From positions 3,276,501 to 3,340,500 of the forward strand of contig NZ_CP155618.1 of the NCBI RefSeq assembly GCF_031128465.2: DNA of 64,000 nucleotides, read 5' to 3'. Shown piece by piece: positions 34,039 to 42,152 of the stretch (its first letter is position 1; each line of letters begins with the position of its first letter). Made by a program: the position numbers and the translations under genes. Origin of the DNA: Mariniflexile litorale (GTDB taxonomy: Bacteria > Bacteroidota > Bacteroidia > Flavobacteriales > Flavobacteriaceae). Under the pieces are notes generated by a model, which was not told the DNA's origin, did no database searches, and saw only the letters and a list, made by a program, of their open reading frames with translations.

Positions 34039-34665
34039 ATGCAAGACACAAAAAAAGAAACTATCGGATTATTATTAATTATGAAAGCAAAACCAGGAAA
34101 AGAACAAGACCTAAAAAACTTCTTGCTTGGTGGATTATCATTAGTAAATCAAGAACCTCAAACAGTATCGTGGTTTGCATTTCAGATAGATGATAGTACT
34201 TTTGGAATTTACGACACTTTTGAGTTAGAAGAAGGCCGACAAGCACATTTAACAGGCGAAGTTGCCAAAGCATTGCTAGCTAATGCAGGTGATTTGCTAG
34301 AGAATTTTGACCCAAAGACTAGTATTCAAGTTATAGATGTGTTAGCTTCTAACCATAAAACTGGTACACAAAACAAAGGTTTGTTAGTTATTATGAAGGC
34401 CAAAAATGGTAAAACAACAGATGTAGAGAACTTCTTAAATGTAGGTAAGCAATTAGTTGGTAACGAACCTAATACATTAACTTGGTATGCGATTAAAATA
34501 AATGCTAACACCTATGCTATTTTTGATACTTTTACGGAAGATTCAGGTAGAGATAAGCATCTAACAGGTAAAGTAGCAGCAGCACTTATGGAAAATGCTC
34601 CTATTATCTTAGAAGGTTTTGAAGCATCAGCAATTCAAAAAATAGATATTTTAGCATCCAAATAA
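34039..34665 (+). CDS. Tandem ABM-domain protein (quinol monooxygenase-like)
   Basis: Seen: 208 residues made of two homologous ~100-residue halves: KKETIGLLLIMKAKPGKEQDL with YDTFELEEGRQAHLTG, and NKGLLVIMKAKNGKTTDV with FDTFTEDSGRDKHLTG. Each is an antibiotic biosynthesis monooxygenase-type ferredoxin-like domain; normally two polypeptides pair, so the duplication may be a covalent dimer. These small enzymes act on quinols without cofactor; the substrate here is unknown. Unusual in this array because it is on the plus strand, and it is followed by a strong terminator and an AraC gene. Confidence 0.82.
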   Translation: MQDTKKETIGLLLIMKAKPGKEQDLKNFLLGGLSLVNQEPQTVSWFAFQIDDSTFGIYDTFELEEGRQAHLTGEVAKALLANAGDLLENFDPKTSIQVIDVLASNHKTGTQNKGLLVIMKAKNGKTTDVENFLNVGKQLVGNEPNTLTWYAIKINANTYAIFDTFTEDSGRDKHLTGKVAAALMENAPIILEGFEASAIQKIDILASK

Positions 34666-34677
34666 TTATTATCTTTA

Positions 34678-34719
34678 GAAAGGAGTGTGGCAGTGTGGCA
34701 AACACTCCTTTCTTTTTTA
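34678..34719 (+). terminator. Rho-independent terminator after ABM gene
   Basis: GAAAGGAGTGT (34678-34688) and ACACTCCTTTC (34702-34712), a perfect 11-bp stem, with TTTTTT after it. Confidence 0.88.
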
Positions 34720-34724
34720 TGTAA

Positions 34725-35612
34725 ATGATTATAAAAGAAAAACAGATTCGTATGGCTCAAATTATTATTGATAAACACAATGGTGAACTCGCTTTTAGAT
34801 TAGAACGACTTGAAAACCTCAGTCAATTTGATCATCTACAACGAAAAAACTATTATTCTCTTATTCTATTAAATAGCAGTAATTATAAGTTAAATGTAGA
34901 TGTGTCTAACTATGAGTTGGAAGGAAATCAAATGATATGTTTATCACCTTACCAGCCTTTTATGATTACTTCTAAAGAATCTTGTTCAGGATGGTTTTTA
35001 AACTTTCATCCTGATTTTTTTTGTACGTATAGACATCAAAATGAAATTGAAACAGAAGGTATTTTATTTAATAATTTTCATGGACTTCCATATTTTAAAA
35101 TTTCTGAAGAAGCTTTATTTTTTAATTTAATTGTTCAAATTTCAAAAGAGATGGATAGAGATTCTATCGCTCAGCACGAAGTTCTTGTAGCTTTTTTGAA
35201 AGTGTTTTTAATCGAAGCAGTGCGACAAAAGAAAGAGTTTGATACCGATATTGTGCCTCGAATTTCTGATGGTCAATCAGAAGTTTTACAAAATTTAGTT
35301 GATGCTATTGAAAAAAAATACTTTGAGTTGCATTCTCCAAGTGAATATGCGGATATTTTGTGTGTTAGTCCTAAAACATTGGCAGGTGTCGTAAAAAAGT
35401 ATTTGAATCAAACAACCAGTACTTTAATTTCAAATAGAATACTTATTGAAGCTAAGCGGGAACTTTATTTAACCTCAAAGCCTTTAAAACAAATCGCTGC
35501 TAATTTGGGTTATGATGATGAATTTTATTTTAGTAGATTTTTCAAAAAAAAAGTTGGTGTTTCCCCAGATGTTTATAGAAAAACGGTCGGATTTGCTAAA
35601 TTAGAAAAGTGA
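34725..35612 (+). CDS. AraC family transcriptional regulator (cassette gene)
   Basis: Seen: 295 residues. An N-terminal cupin-like sensor part (about 15-150: YYSLILLNSSNYKLNVD, LSPYQPFMITSKESCSGWFLNFHPDFF) precedes the tandem HTH of AraC/XylS (LHSPSEYADILCVSPKTLAGVV, and LKQIAANLGYDDEFYFSRFFKKKVGVSPDVYRK). It lies just after the ABM gene and probably controls it. Both lie between site s16 and s17, in opposite orientation to most other cassette genes. Confidence 0.88.
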   Translation: MIIKEKQIRMAQIIIDKHNGELAFRLERLENLSQFDHLQRKNYYSLILLNSSNYKLNVDVSNYELEGNQMICLSPYQPFMITSKESCSGWFLNFHPDFFCTYRHQNEIETEGILFNNFHGLPYFKISEEALFFNLIVQISKEMDRDSIAQHEVLVAFLKVFLIEAVRQKKEFDTDIVPRISDGQSEVLQNLVDAIEKKYFELHSPSEYADILCVSPKTLAGVVKKYLNQTTSTLISNRILIEAKRELYLTSKPLKQIAANLGYDDEFYFSRFFKKKVGVSPDVYRKTVGFAKLEK

Positions 35613-35632
35613 AAATGGTTCACATTTTCAAT

Positions 35633-35771
35633 GTGTACAACGTGATTGTGTATGATTAGTGGCGTGTTTTAGTACCTAATTTAGCAAATAAAAACCGAAT
35701 AGAAAATCCGCGAGGATTTTCGTAAGTAAGCTTGCACTAGCAATGAATTATACACGTCTTTGTTACCCAAC
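35633..35771. repeat. attC-like site s17 (family B)
   Basis: GTGTACAACG, GGCGTGTTTTAGTACC, apical GAAAATCCGCGAGGATTTTC, GCAATGAATTATACACG, and GTTACCCAAC at 35762-35771, the partner of 36479-36488. Confidence 0.75.
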
Positions 35772-36476
35772 GTTTTTATTTCTCATTATTAATTCAGCAG
35801 CTTCAACTGCTTCTTTCTGATAACTTTTTCTATTATTCAAAATTTCATTTAATTCATTTTCAGTTTTGGATTGAAATTTTTCGACATACTTTTCCATCAT
35901 ATTTTTTTCTTGAGCCTGTTTTAATTCAATCGCTTCTTTTGAGTCTGATTTATTAATGTATTGAAACATTCTAAATCTAAACTTTGTATTCTTAACAATT
36001 GGTTTTTCGTGTAAAAAGTCAACCAAGAAATTTGATATGTAAAATGTGTCTCCATTATTAAATTTCAAATCCCAATAAGCTAAATCAGAATTCATCATTT
36101 TCCATCGTCTGGCATTGTCAATCCGATTTTTATAGTAAACTCCTAAATGATATATAGAAGATTTAATATCAGATATTTTATATTGTTTTTTAATTCCGTT
36201 TTCGCTAATTATTATTTTGTCAGAATCTAAATCAATATCGATTCTTGTGTTTTTGTTTTCCCTGTAATAGTTTATGAAAATGAGAAAATTTGGTAAGTTG
36301 AAAACGAGAATTATTCCAATCATTATTTTTACGAAAAGTAAGTCCAAAACAAATGTTTCTCCGTTTTTGATGTAATGCCAAATAGGTATAATAATAATTA
36401 ATCCAATTATTAGATATACATTCTCCCTTAATAGGATTTTCAGAAGTTTATTATTTGGTTCGTAGCTTTTTCTCAA
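35763..36476 (-). CDS. Membrane protein of unknown function (cassette gene)
   Basis: Seen: 237 residues. Two N-terminal membrane helices (VYLIIGLIIIIPIWHYI and FVKIMIGIILVFNLPNFLIFI), then a PH-like beta domain (RIDIDLDSDKIIISENGIKKQYKISDIKSSIYHLGVYY) and a long charged coiled region ending NNRKSYQKEAVEAAELIMRN. The arrangement resembles bacterial PH-domain membrane proteins; the function is unknown. Its TAA stop is inside GTTACCCAAC. Confidence 0.65.
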   Translation of the reverse strand: MRKSYEPNNKLLKILLRENVYLIIGLIIIIPIWHYIKNGETFVLDLLFVKIMIGIILVFNLPNFLIFINYYRENKNTRIDIDLDSDKIIISENGIKKQYKISDIKSSIYHLGVYYKNRIDNARRWKMMNSDLAYWDLKFNNGDTFYISNFLVDFLHEKPIVKNTKFRFRMFQYINKSDSKEAIELKQAQEKNMMEKYVEKFQSKTENELNEILNNRKSYQKEAVEAAELIMRNKNVG

Positions 36477-36478
36477 AT

Positions 36479-36554
36479 GTTGGGTAACGTCAGTTTGTCT
36501 AAAAACTATCGGTTTTTTATTTTTTTAATTTAAAATTAAGTAAAAATAGGTGGT
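36479..36554. repeat. attC-like site s18, left part (cut by IS remnant)
   Basis: GTTGGGTAACG (36479-36489) is the exact partner of GTTACCCAAC at 35762-35771. The palindrome body is replaced by an IS fragment; its right end resumes at 36841 (ACGGTGTTAGCTGT). Confidence 0.65.
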
Positions 36555-36838
36555 TTAAGCTACTATATAATATTTTTTGTGGTAAATATTTTGGTTTTTG
36601 GAATTGATATAGGTTTGGCAAAAGGCTTTAAAAATAGTCCTATAGGTGTAAAAAATCAAAAACAGCCTTTTTAGGTACTCTTTTAGAGAATTGTGGTCAA
36701 TTAAGTTGAATATTCTACGCAGGTTATATGCAGAAAATATAAGACCCACATCTGCCGAGGCATGTTGAATGGTCTTCTTGGTCATGATATAATAAAATCC
36801 CCATTGTCTTTTTATTACGCCATAAGGATGCTCTACGG
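36555..36838 (-). pseudogene. Transposase remnant (IS1182-like C-terminus)
   Basis: Encodes VSVEHPYGVIKRQWGFYYIM and MTKKTIQHASADVGLIFSAYNLRR, the conserved C-terminal end of IS1182-like transposases. It is a different subgroup from the element at 37698, and the rest of the IS is missing. Confidence 0.78.
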
Positions 36839-37546
36839 ATACGGTGTTAGCTGTAGTTTTTTGTTTTTTCCAATTACCATTAGTATGTCAACAACTATAT
36901 AAGTTAAGGTTATAATTATTCCAATAATTCGGTGTAATGTCATTCCTTCATCCAAAAATCCATCTATCGAAATCCATAAAATAAAGAAGCAAAAAGGATA
37001 GAGTAGAAGTCTTGTCAAAATTTTTGTAAAAGTCCATTCCTTAATCTTTTCTTTCTTTAGTTCCGTTTTCGTTATTTTTTCAGGTTCAGGATTATTTTCT
37101 CTTTCTATATTTTCTATTGCATCTTTTAGTTCTTCAGTCAGAACTTTTGTTTCGTACTTTCTAACATTAAACGTAAATAAATACAAAAAAAACACCAACA
37201 CAGAAATTCCGATTATTGCAATAATGGCAATTTTAAATTCAGTCATAAATATCGACATTAAACTTAGTACAGTAATAAATCCTATTGATATTTTGATCTG
37301 AAGTTTGTAATATGGGTTTTTTTCAGTTTTTATACCTTTCAGTTTGCCATTTTGGTCAAAAATTAAACGAAAAATTGGATAAGCACCTCTTAAAAAGTGT
37401 GATGAACGCCAAAGTAGAAGTTCATTTTGTTTAATTTCTCCACTGTATTTTGTTGTGTTATAAAAAAACGCATCATTCCAATGATTTTTCAGAGTACTTT
37501 TTTTGTTCTGAATAATTAATTTTTCGATGTCTTTTTTTTCTACCAT
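36833..37546 (-). CDS. Membrane protein of unknown function (cassette gene)
   Basis: Seen: 237 residues with up to four membrane segments (IGFITVLSLMSIFM, IAIIAIIGISVLVFFLYLF, LLLYPFCFFILWISI, IIGIIITLTYIVVDILMVIG) and an acidic linker (KITKTELKKEKIKEW). The reading frame has no stop before the core word: its last residues (QLTPYP) are encoded by the site and the IS junction, so the natural end has probably been lost. The cassette is bounded by GTTAGCTGT (36846-36854) and ACAGCTAAC (37564-37572). Confidence 0.6.
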   Translation of the reverse strand: MVEKKDIEKLIIQNKKSTLKNHWNDAFFYNTTKYSGEIKQNELLLWRSSHFLRGAYPIFRLIFDQNGKLKGIKTEKNPYYKLQIKISIGFITVLSLMSIFMTEFKIAIIAIIGISVLVFFLYLFTFNVRKYETKVLTEELKDAIENIERENNPEPEKITKTELKKEKIKEWTFTKILTRLLLYPFCFFILWISIDGFLDEGMTLHRIIGIIITLTYIVVDILMVIGKNKKLQLTPYP

Positions 37547-37563
37547 AAAGATTGGTTCAAATT

Positions 37564-37697
37564 ACAGCTAACGGTCTCGTATAACCGTCAGTTACGGGAT
37601 TAAAGTTAATAATTTTCGGTTTAGCACAGACGTTAGCAATTCCGAGTGGATTCGGACGTAGTCGAATCCGCCGTAATTGCGGTTATACTTTGTGCCT
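37564..37697. repeat. attC-like site s19 (family E), interrupted by IS1182-like element
   Basis: ACAGCTAACGG, then GTATAACCG (37579-37587) with its partner CGGTTATAC (about 37681-37689), and an inner pair GCAATTCCG...CGTAATTGC. The right end resumes after the IS at 39382, ending GTTGTAGATA. Confidence 0.65.
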
Positions 37698-37740
37698 GTT
37701 GCACAAGCCTAAGATATTAATAAATTTCCTATCTTTATTT

Positions 37741-39316
37741 ATGCAAGGCAAAAAAGACTATCAAGAAAAGCTCTTCGCTCAGTTTCAGTTAAGCGAACGG
37801 GTTCCCGATCACAATTTTTACAGACGCTTAAAAGGGGTTCTAGATCTAGAATTTTTATATAAACTCACGCGTCCATATTATGGTGATAGCGGACAAAAAA
37901 GTATTGACCCGGTGGTGTTCTTTAAACTGTGCTTGGTAGGTTATTTAGAGAATCTGATCAGCGATAGAGATTTAATTCAACATAGCAGCATGCGATTGGA
38001 TATTCTCTATTTCTTGGGTTATGATATCGATGAACCGCTCCCATGGCATAGCACTATAAGTAGAACCCGTCAATTATATCCAGAAGCAGTATTTGAATCC
38101 GTTTTCACACAAGTATTCGGTATGTGTGTAGCAAAAGGGATGGTAAGTGGCCATACCCAAGCCATAGATTCCGCCCCTGTAAAAGCAAATGCCTCGATGG
38201 ACACTTTAGAACTGAAGGTTCCTAAAGAAGATTTAGAGCAGCATTTACAGCGTATTAGGCATATAAGTGCTATGGATAAAGATGTTGCACCAATAAGACA
38301 AAGCAAAGCTAATAAAGCCCCCAAATCGCAACAAGAAATAAGTGCCAGTGCTGGTGAATTACAAGCTATAAAAAGTAGAAATAAAAAATGGCGTAAAGAT
38401 CAAGACCAGCGCCAGGTGCGGGTAACAAAGGCTCCAAGTACACTTCCAATAAAACCCATTACAGTCCCACAGATCCCGATGCCCGAATTAGTGTAAAACC
38501 TGGTAAAGCCAGAAAGCTAAATTATATGAGTCAGTTAAGTGTGGATACAGGACATCATGTGATAACCGATATCAAGGCGTATCATGCAGACGCAAAAGAT
38601 AGTCAGTATTTACCAGATATTTGTGATCGCTTAGAAAAACGTCTTCATAAACACGGTTTATTATGGCATCATTGTATAGCCGACACGGGCTATAGTAGTG
38701 GCGAGAACTATGCTTATTTAGAAGCCAAGGGGTTACAGAGTTATATTCCACCTCATGGCACTTACAAAGGCGGTACAGAAGGTTTAAATATGACAAGGCG
38801 CAGGATCATTATGTATGTCCACAGGGTCAAATCATCCCTTTTAAAAAGATTTTTTATGAAGGGGTAAATAATAATAAAAAGAAAGAATATCGAGCCTCAA
38901 AGAAAGTTTGCATTGACTGTCCCTTAAGAAGTGCCTGTTTAAAAAAGAGTCAAGAAAAGCGTATTACAATTACCTATTATGTAGAAGAGTACGAACGGAA
39001 TAACCTCCGCGTAAACAGTGCCAGAGGTCGCTACATGAAAGGCAAACGGCAAAGTACGGTAGAACCGGTATTTGGAACGCTCACCCAGTTTCTGGGACTT
39101 AGAAAAATTAATACTATAGGAATTAAGCAAGCAAATAAGGTTATGCACATGGCGGCTATGGCTTATAACCTTAAAAAGTATCTGAAATTCACCCAAAAAA
39201 GAGTGAAAAGTGGCGCAGGAATGCTTGCTTTATTATTTTGCTTAAAAAAGAGAGTATACGAGCTCGAAAAATTGTTTTTAAGGAACTTTAAAATAGCTAA
39301 CTATAAAGTGACGTAA
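37741..39316 (+). pseudogene. IS1182-like transposase, split by two frameshifts
   Basis: Frame 1 (37741-38496) encodes MQGKKDYQEKLFAQFQLSER through the DDE domain start (AIDSAPVKANAS). The next piece resumes near 38420 in another frame (DPDARISVKPGKARKLNYMS, GHHVITDIKAYHADAKDSQ, CIADTGYSSG). A second shift near 38785 leads to QDHYVCPQGQIIPFKKIFYE, the Cys cluster CIDCPLRSACLKKSQ and the C-terminus KGKRQSTVEPVFGTLTQFLG to KIANYKVT. The relative of the broken protein is an IS1182-type transposase of about 520 residues. The element should not move by itself unless programmed frameshifting is used. Confidence 0.85.
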
Positions 39317-39323
39317 AAAAACA

Positions 39324-39343
39324 AACTGCCTTAAAAGGCAGTT
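39324..39343 (+). terminator. Hairpin at 3' end of transposase
   Basis: AACTGCC, TTAAAA loop, GGCAGTT; the same as after the fragment at 29446. Confidence 0.7.
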
Positions 39344-39405
39344 ATAGAAGTCTATTTTTATAAATTATTGGCTTGTGCAACGGTTACCTTTGTTGTAGAT
39401 AGTTT

Positions 39406-40479
39406 TTACTTAATTAACTTATTAATATCCTTCAAGTCAGATTTTTCGATAAGATTACTAGAGTTATCAACTATTGAATAAATTATTTCACCTGTCAGAC
39501 TGTTAATAATTGATATGACTTTTTCTCCATTATATGTAGTGTGCATTAAATAGTAGAATTCATCTTTGTTTAAAATTTTTGAATTTAATTCTTCATTTGA
39601 AAGAACTTTAAATTCAAATTTATAATCTTCGAATAATTCTTCAGGTTTTAGGACTTTAGTTACTTTTAATTTAAATGTACTATAATCTTTTAATAACCAA
39701 TTTGGGACATAAAGTGTTTTTGATTTTAGCTCTTTTAACTTGTCTTTCTTTTTAATTTCATCTCTTATTTTTAAACTTTCATTGTCGGTTAATTTATTAT
39801 TCAAAGTTTGAAAGTAATTTTTAATATAACCTAAGTGAAAATTATATGATTCTGGGGTTTTAAGATATTTGTAACTATTGCCATCATCTTTAGTTTTAAC
39901 GGTAAATTCATTTGTCCCTGATTTAAACAAACTAGGTTTTCCTACATAACCTATTTCAAAGTCGCCAGTATAACCAGTCTCTTTTCCTAAAAATCTATAA
40001 TAGTTATCAGGAGTGAATATTATCTCAGCAATTTGCCCTATCTCTTTTTTGATTTTCCCGTTATTCTTTTTTGAAACTTCTTCATAATAAAACATTTGAA
40101 ATTTGTATAAATCAATTGTTCCAACGATTCTCTCATCATTTCTTCCTATTGTTTCTTTAGTTTTGATGTAATTCTTGTCCTGAAACTTGATTATAGAATT
40201 GTCTGTTGAAATTAATTCGCCTTTTTGATAATCAACTTCGGATATAAACTTAATACTATTAAATGTCCAAATTTCTTCAATGGTTTTTTTTGTCTCATTG
40301 AAATCTAAACTATCCGGTACAACAAAGTAAGTCGTCGTTTTTTTTATAATATCATATAGTTTGTCATTATGTTCAACAACGTATAAATTTCCAAGTCCTC
40401 TTTTTCTTCCAATATTGACTTGGGAATAAATACTAAAAATTGATAGTAGGCAAGTGATGAGTAAAATTGTTTTTTTCAT
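39406..40479 (-). CDS. Secreted protein of unknown function (cassette gene)
   Basis: Seen: 357 residues with a signal peptide (ILLITCLLSIFSIYSQ). The mature part is rich in beta strands and Lys (VVEHNDKLYDIIKKTTTYFV, ETIGRNDERIVGTIDLYKFQMFYYEEVSKK). There is no Cys motif or known repeat. The cassette is bounded by GTTGTAGATA (39392-39401) and TATCTACAAC (40502-40511), a perfect 10-bp pair. No family is recognised. Confidence 0.65.
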   Translation of the reverse strand: MKKTILLITCLLSIFSIYSQVNIGRKRGLGNLYVVEHNDKLYDIIKKTTTYFVVPDSLDFNETKKTIEEIWTFNSIKFISEVDYQKGELISTDNSIIKFQDKNYIKTKETIGRNDERIVGTIDLYKFQMFYYEEVSKKNNGKIKKEIGQIAEIIFTPDNYYRFLGKETGYTGDFEIGYVGKPSLFKSGTNEFTVKTKDDGNSYKYLKTPESYNFHLGYIKNYFQTLNNKLTDNESLKIRDEIKKKDKLKELKSKTLYVPNWLLKDYSTFKLKVTKVLKPEELFEDYKFEFKVLSNEELNSKILNKDEFYYLMHTTYNGEKVISIINSLTGEIIYSIVDNSSNLIEKSDLKDINKLIK

Positions 40480-40501
40480 AAGTATATTGGTTTGTTTTAA
40501 T

Positions 40502-40633
40502 TATCTACAACGTGTTTGTATATGGTTTGTTGCGTGTTTCAAGCAACTAATTTAGTAAATAATTACTGACCAAGAAAGTCCGCGAGGACTTTCGTAAGTA
40601 GGCAAGAAGCTAGCAATAAATTATATACGTTGT
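40502..40633. repeat. attC-like site s20 (family B), interrupted by ORF-less intron
   Basis: TATCTACAACG, GCGTGTTTCAAGCAAC, apical GAAAGTCCGCGAGGACTTTC, GCAATAAATTATATACGTTGT, then the intron. After the intron the right part is TGTGCG (41288-41293). Confidence 0.75.
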
Positions 40634-41287
40634 GTGTGCCCAGCATGGGCATCTTTTATTTACTGAAAGGTAAATAATTAATCTATAGGGTGCAAGTCCC
40701 TTATGCGCAGGAGTAACGTCTTGAAGCATTAGTAAGTCGCAAGGGTGAAAACCGTGAGGTTTTATCTGAAGAGGGCAGAGCGTTAATAAAATGTCTTGTA
40801 GACATTTTTAGCGAATGAGCCAGCTGGCGCGTTGGTAACTACAAACCTCGGTACTGACGAACAGAAACCGTATACAGAGGCATATTTACTCGGGTAAGCA
40901 AGCACATCATTGTAACGCCCTAAGATTAACAAAAGGGTAAGTATGTAGATACGGCAGCGATTGAGGGAAAGAAGATGCCATTACCTGGGGAGATCTCCAA
41001 AACTACGAGTTGGTTATGTAGAGAAGTCAGCAGAGGTCATAGTACCTATAGGAAACGAGCAGAGGCAATACCTCCGATGGACTCACAAGTAGGGAAGGAC
41101 TGAACGTAATTCTCTTCAAAATTCGCATAGGAGCACTAGTGGTAGCCTATGCTTAAATTAGAAGATAGTGCCAAGGGTGAAAAGAGCTTTGGTATGATGA
41201 TTTACGAACCGCCGTATACGAGACCCGTACGTACGGTGGTGTGAGAGGCGCAGTGACGACTTTTAAGTCGTCACCCGTCTACTCGAT
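40634..41287 (+). mobile_element. Group II intron without ORF
   Basis: 654 bp from GTGTGCCCAGC to the 3' end ACCCGTCTACTCGAT. Domains I and V/VI match the three full introns, but domain IV lacks a reverse transcriptase and about 1200 bp. Domain V shows CCCGTACGTACGG, domain VI the GTGACGACTTTTAAGTCGTC hairpin. The domain I interior is longer than in introns 2-4 and matches the fragment at 19211, so a distinct lineage. It may splice and move only with a maturase supplied by its neighbours. Confidence 0.85.
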
Positions 41288-41302
41288 TGTGCGTTCGTTT
41301 TT

Positions 41303-41971
41303 TTATATTAATTTATATTTTCCCATTCCGAAATCTTTAATTCGGTCGTTCAGTTTGGGTCTTTTTTCGTTTGAGTATTCTATATCAGCACCAAATTCAA
41401 TTAACAATCGAAATATTCTTCGTGTTTGCTCTAAAGTTTTTAGTTCTTCTTTAAAATTTGGGTGGTCAATGAATTTTTTAGCATCGAGTAAAGCTCTCAT
41501 TAAGCTGTTATTTCCATACGAATCAATTCCGTTTGGGTCAGCACCTTTTTCGAGCATTAGCTTTAAAATTCGAAATGAAGTCTCAAAGTTTTCTAATTCG
41601 TCAGAAATAGTATTCGTTTGATGAAATGTTGCAATTATACAACTATGTAAAACAGGCAAATTCCATTCGTCGGTATTGTCTGCAATATGATTAACATCGG
41701 TCCCTTTTTTTATTAATTTTTCTGCAATTTCAAAATTTCCAACTTTAAGAGCTACTTGTAGTCCATTTTGTCCGCAATCTTTTTTCGGTAATCCTGGTCT
41801 GGCTACATTTGTAAATTCAGAGTTTGAGTTAATAAAATTCAAGACATCAGTATTATTATGATTCCGAATGGCAACAAAAAAATCATTGATATTCTTTTTT
41901 GTCATTTTCATTGAAACAACCTCTCGAACTGGTTCGGTATTGCTTTTTTTTCGCCAATTAAAAATTCCCAT
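41303..41971 (-). CDS. Ankyrin repeat protein (cassette gene)
   Basis: Seen: 222 residues. Ankyrin repeat-like helical hairpins: CGQNGLQVALKVGNFEIAEKLIKKGTDVNH, WNLPVLHSCI, then ILKLMLEKGADPNGIDSYGNNSLMRALLDA and IFRLLIEFGADIEYSN. About four repeats; no signal peptide. A protein-binding role is likely. It is bounded by the split word GT-TGTGCG and CGCACAAC (42026-42033). Confidence 0.82.
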   Translation of the reverse strand: MGIFNWRKKSNTEPVREVVSMKMTKKNINDFFVAIRNHNNTDVLNFINSNSEFTNVARPGLPKKDCGQNGLQVALKVGNFEIAEKLIKKGTDVNHIADNTDEWNLPVLHSCIIATFHQTNTISDELENFETSFRILKLMLEKGADPNGIDSYGNNSLMRALLDAKKFIDHPNFKEELKTLEQTRRIFRLLIEFGADIEYSNEKRPKLNDRIKDFGMGKYKLI

Positions 41972-42025
41972 ATTTTATATTAATCTCTTTCAAATTATTT
42001 CGCTGTTTCACGTTTTCGTAAATGA

Positions 42026-42152
42026 CGCACAACGTATATGTATATGGTTTGTTGCGTGGTAAAGTAACAAATTTAGCAAGTACAAAACAGCTAGAAAATC
42101 CGCAAGGATTTTCGTAAGCAAGCCAGAACTAGCAATAAATTATATACGGTGT
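42026..42152. repeat. attC-like site s21 (family B), interrupted by intron 2
   Basis: CGCACAACG, GTTGCGTGG arm, apical GAAAATCCGCAAGGATTTTC, GCAATAAATTATATACGGTGT; after the intron TAGCAACAG (44008-44016). Confidence 0.75.

Larger units (their letters stand above)
37698..39381 (+). mobile_element. IS1182-like insertion sequence
   Basis: 1684 bp between 12-bp perfect inverted ends GTTGCACAAGCC (37698-37709) and GGCTTGTGCAAC (39370-39381). It carries a transposase in three frames. A target duplication was not evident. It lies between the last palindrome arm of site s19 and the core word GTTGTAGATA, that is, within a recombination site. Confidence 0.8.

Noticed and set aside
36555-36838. A small unknown cassette gene
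   Set aside because: It is clearly the C-terminal end of an IS1182-like transposase and abuts a broken site.
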